From: Clostridia bacterium
GTDB lineage: Bacteria; Bacillota; Clostridia; RGIG6154
DNA length: 7,243 nucleotides
Reading direction: 5' to 3'
Assembly: GCA_017622395.1 (NCBI GenBank)
Contig: JAGARF010000161.1
Coordinates: 1 to 7,243, forward strand
In this document: positions 6,297-7,243 of the stretch, one piece after another
How the letters are laid out: each line of letters starts with the position of its first letter
Numbering within the stretch: position 1 is the stretch's first letter
Notes under the pieces: generated by a model
Told to the model about the DNA's origin: nothing
Database searches by the model: none
What the model saw: the letters and a program-made list of their open reading frames with translations, nothing else
Made by a program: the position numbers and the translations under genes

Positions 6297-7031
6297 ATGT
6301 CAGGACACAGCAAATGGAATAATATTAAAAACAAGAAAGAAAAAAGTGATAGCCAGAGAGCTAAAATCTTTACAAAAATCGGAAGGGAAATAGCAGTAGC
6401 TGTTAAAGCAGGCGGACCGGACCCTGCAAATAATGCTAAATTAAAAGATGTTATCGCTAAAGCAAAATCTCTTAATGTTCCTAACGATAATATTGACAGA
6501 AGTATTAAAAAAGCAGCAGGCGATGGTGATGGCAGTAACTATGAAAGCATTACATACGAAGGCTACGGTCCATCCGGTGTAGCTGTTATCGTTGAAACTC
6601 TTACAGATAACAGAAACAGAACAGCATCATCAATGCGTCATTATTTTGATAAATTCGGCGGAAATCTCGGTCAGGTTGGCTGCGTTGGTTTTATGTTTGA
6701 TAAAAAAGGCATAATTATAATCGACAACGAAGAAAAAGAAATAGATGAAGAAACCCTTATGATGCAGGCGCTTGATGCAGGAGCAGCAGATTTTGTGGCT
6801 GAAGATTCATATTTCGAGATTTCAACTGAGCCTGATGATTTTACAGCAGTTTGCGATGCTTTAGAAGCAGATGGCTATAAATTTGCATCAGCTCAGGTTG
6901 AAAATGTTCCGCAGACTACTGTTACACTTACAGGCGAAGACGATATTAAAAATATGAATAAGCTTATTGATGCTCTTGAAGAAGACGACGATGTTCAGGA
7001 CATCTATCACAATTGGGAAGAAAATGAGTAA
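6297..7031 (+). CDS. yebC: YebC/PmpR family protein (TACO1-like)
   Basis: Cytoplasmic protein of the YebC/PmpR/TACO1 family. Members have been described as DNA-binding transcription regulators (PmpR) and, for the mitochondrial TACO1 and some bacterial homologues, as translation factors helping ribosomes through hard stretches such as polyproline. Which applies here cannot be read from sequence. The 244 residues match the family length. Signature features are [14 protein letters not shown] at the N-terminus, [11 protein letters not shown] (23-33), the [19 protein letters not shown] segment and [16 protein letters not shown] in the N-terminal domain, then [41 protein letters not shown], and an acidic C-terminus with [13 protein letters not shown]. 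The start has AAAGGA (6282-6287) 9 bases upstream. It overlaps trmL by 8 bases and is probably co-transcribed with it from a promoter in the end of queH, with possible readthrough from queH. Confidence 0.95.
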   Translation: MSGHSKWNNIKNKKEKSDSQRAKIFTKIGREIAVAVKAGGPDPANNAKLKDVIAKAKSLNVPNDNIDRSIKKAAGDGDGSNYESITYEGYGPSGVAVIVETLTDNRNRTASSMRHYFDKFGGNLGQVGCVGFMFDKKGIIIIDNEEKEIDEETLMMQALDAGAADFVAEDSYFEISTEPDDFTAVCDALEADGYKFASAQVENVPQTTVTLTGEDDIKNMNKLIDALEEDDDVQDIYHNWEENE

Positions 7032-7243
7032 GCTTAACATTGTGCTTTTTGAGCCGCAGATACCTCAGAACACAGGCAATATCATAAGAACATGTGCGGC
7101 AACAAATGCATCACTTCACATTGTAGGACCCACAGGCTTTGTGTGGGATGATAAGAAATTAAAGCGAGCAGGTCTTGATTATTGGCAGTTTTTAGATGTT
7201 AAGTTTTATACATCAATAAGAGATTTTTATGAAAAAAATCAGG
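7024..7243 (+). CDS. trmL: tRNA (cytidine(34)-2'-O)-methyltransferase TrmL (3' partial)
   Basis: SPOUT-class methyltransferase that uses S-adenosylmethionine to 2'-O-methylate the wobble nucleotide 34 of tRNA-Leu isoacceptors. Only the first 73 codons are in the window; the gene runs off the right edge, so the C-terminal SAM-binding knot is not visible. The visible part matches TrmL/YibK closely: [20 protein letters not shown] near the start, [20 protein letters not shown], then LDYWQF. The E. coli protein reads LNIVLYEPEIPPNTGNIIR and GFAWDDKRLRRAGLDY in the same places. The ATG at 7024 lies inside the last codons of yebC (atgagtaa, 8-base overlap) with a GGGAAG purine run just upstream, which suggests translational coupling. 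It is too short for the tracked open reading frames but is clearly real. Confidence 0.94.
   Translation, partial: MSKLNIVLFEPQIPQNTGNIIRTCAATNASLHIVGPTGFVWDDKKLKRAGLDYWQFLDVKFYTSIRDFYEKNQ

Overview
The window is AT-rich, gene-dense, and has all its genes on the plus strand. It looks like a chromosomal piece of a low-GC, anaerobic, endospore-forming Firmicute of class Clostridia. The evidence is a full-length SpoIVA (found only in endospore formers), Gram-positive S-layer-homology (SLH) surface proteins, the iron-sulfur-type epoxyqueuosine reductase QueH common in anaerobes, AGGAGG-type ribosome binding sites and strong A/T preference at third codon positions. Genus cannot be read from the sequence alone.

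Layout. (1) Bases 1-2654: the 3' part of a large secreted surface protein, whose true start lies left of the window. It has the end of a signal peptide, a cohesin-like N-terminal module, about five or six tandem beta-rich MBG/Ig-like modules, a TGGS-repeat hinge and a C-terminal SLH array. (2) Bases 2792-4024: a complete, shorter SLH protein with signal peptide, one cohesin-like module, a Pro/Glu-rich linker and an SLH array matching the first. It has its own promoter and a UUCG-loop terminator. (3) Bases 4115-5590: spoIVA, the spore-coat basement-layer ATPase, with a candidate SigE promoter that begins inside the upstream terminator. (4) Bases 5640-7243: queH, yebC and the 5' end of trmL. yebC and trmL overlap by 8 bases, and a good promoter sits inside the 3' end of queH.

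How the genes work together. The first two form a paralogous pair expected to sit on the vegetative cell surface, anchored by SLH domains to secondary cell-wall polymer, with cohesin-like modules facing outward. The architecture of the smaller one recalls single-cohesin anchoring scaffoldins such as OlpA, but whether these modules bind dockerins is not shown. spoIVA is a separate sporulation transcription unit. The last three genes all concern decoding: QueH finishes queuosine at tRNA position 34, TrmL methylates nucleotide 34 of tRNA-Leu, and YebC-family proteins are linked to translation at difficult sequences or to transcription regulation.

There is no intergenic stretch over 300 bases; the gaps are 137, 90, 49 and 30 bases and hold promoters and terminators. 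I see no mobile element, CRISPR array, tRNA, rRNA or defence system. The most interesting part is the SLH/cohesin-like pair; the rest is recognisable housekeeping and sporulation content.
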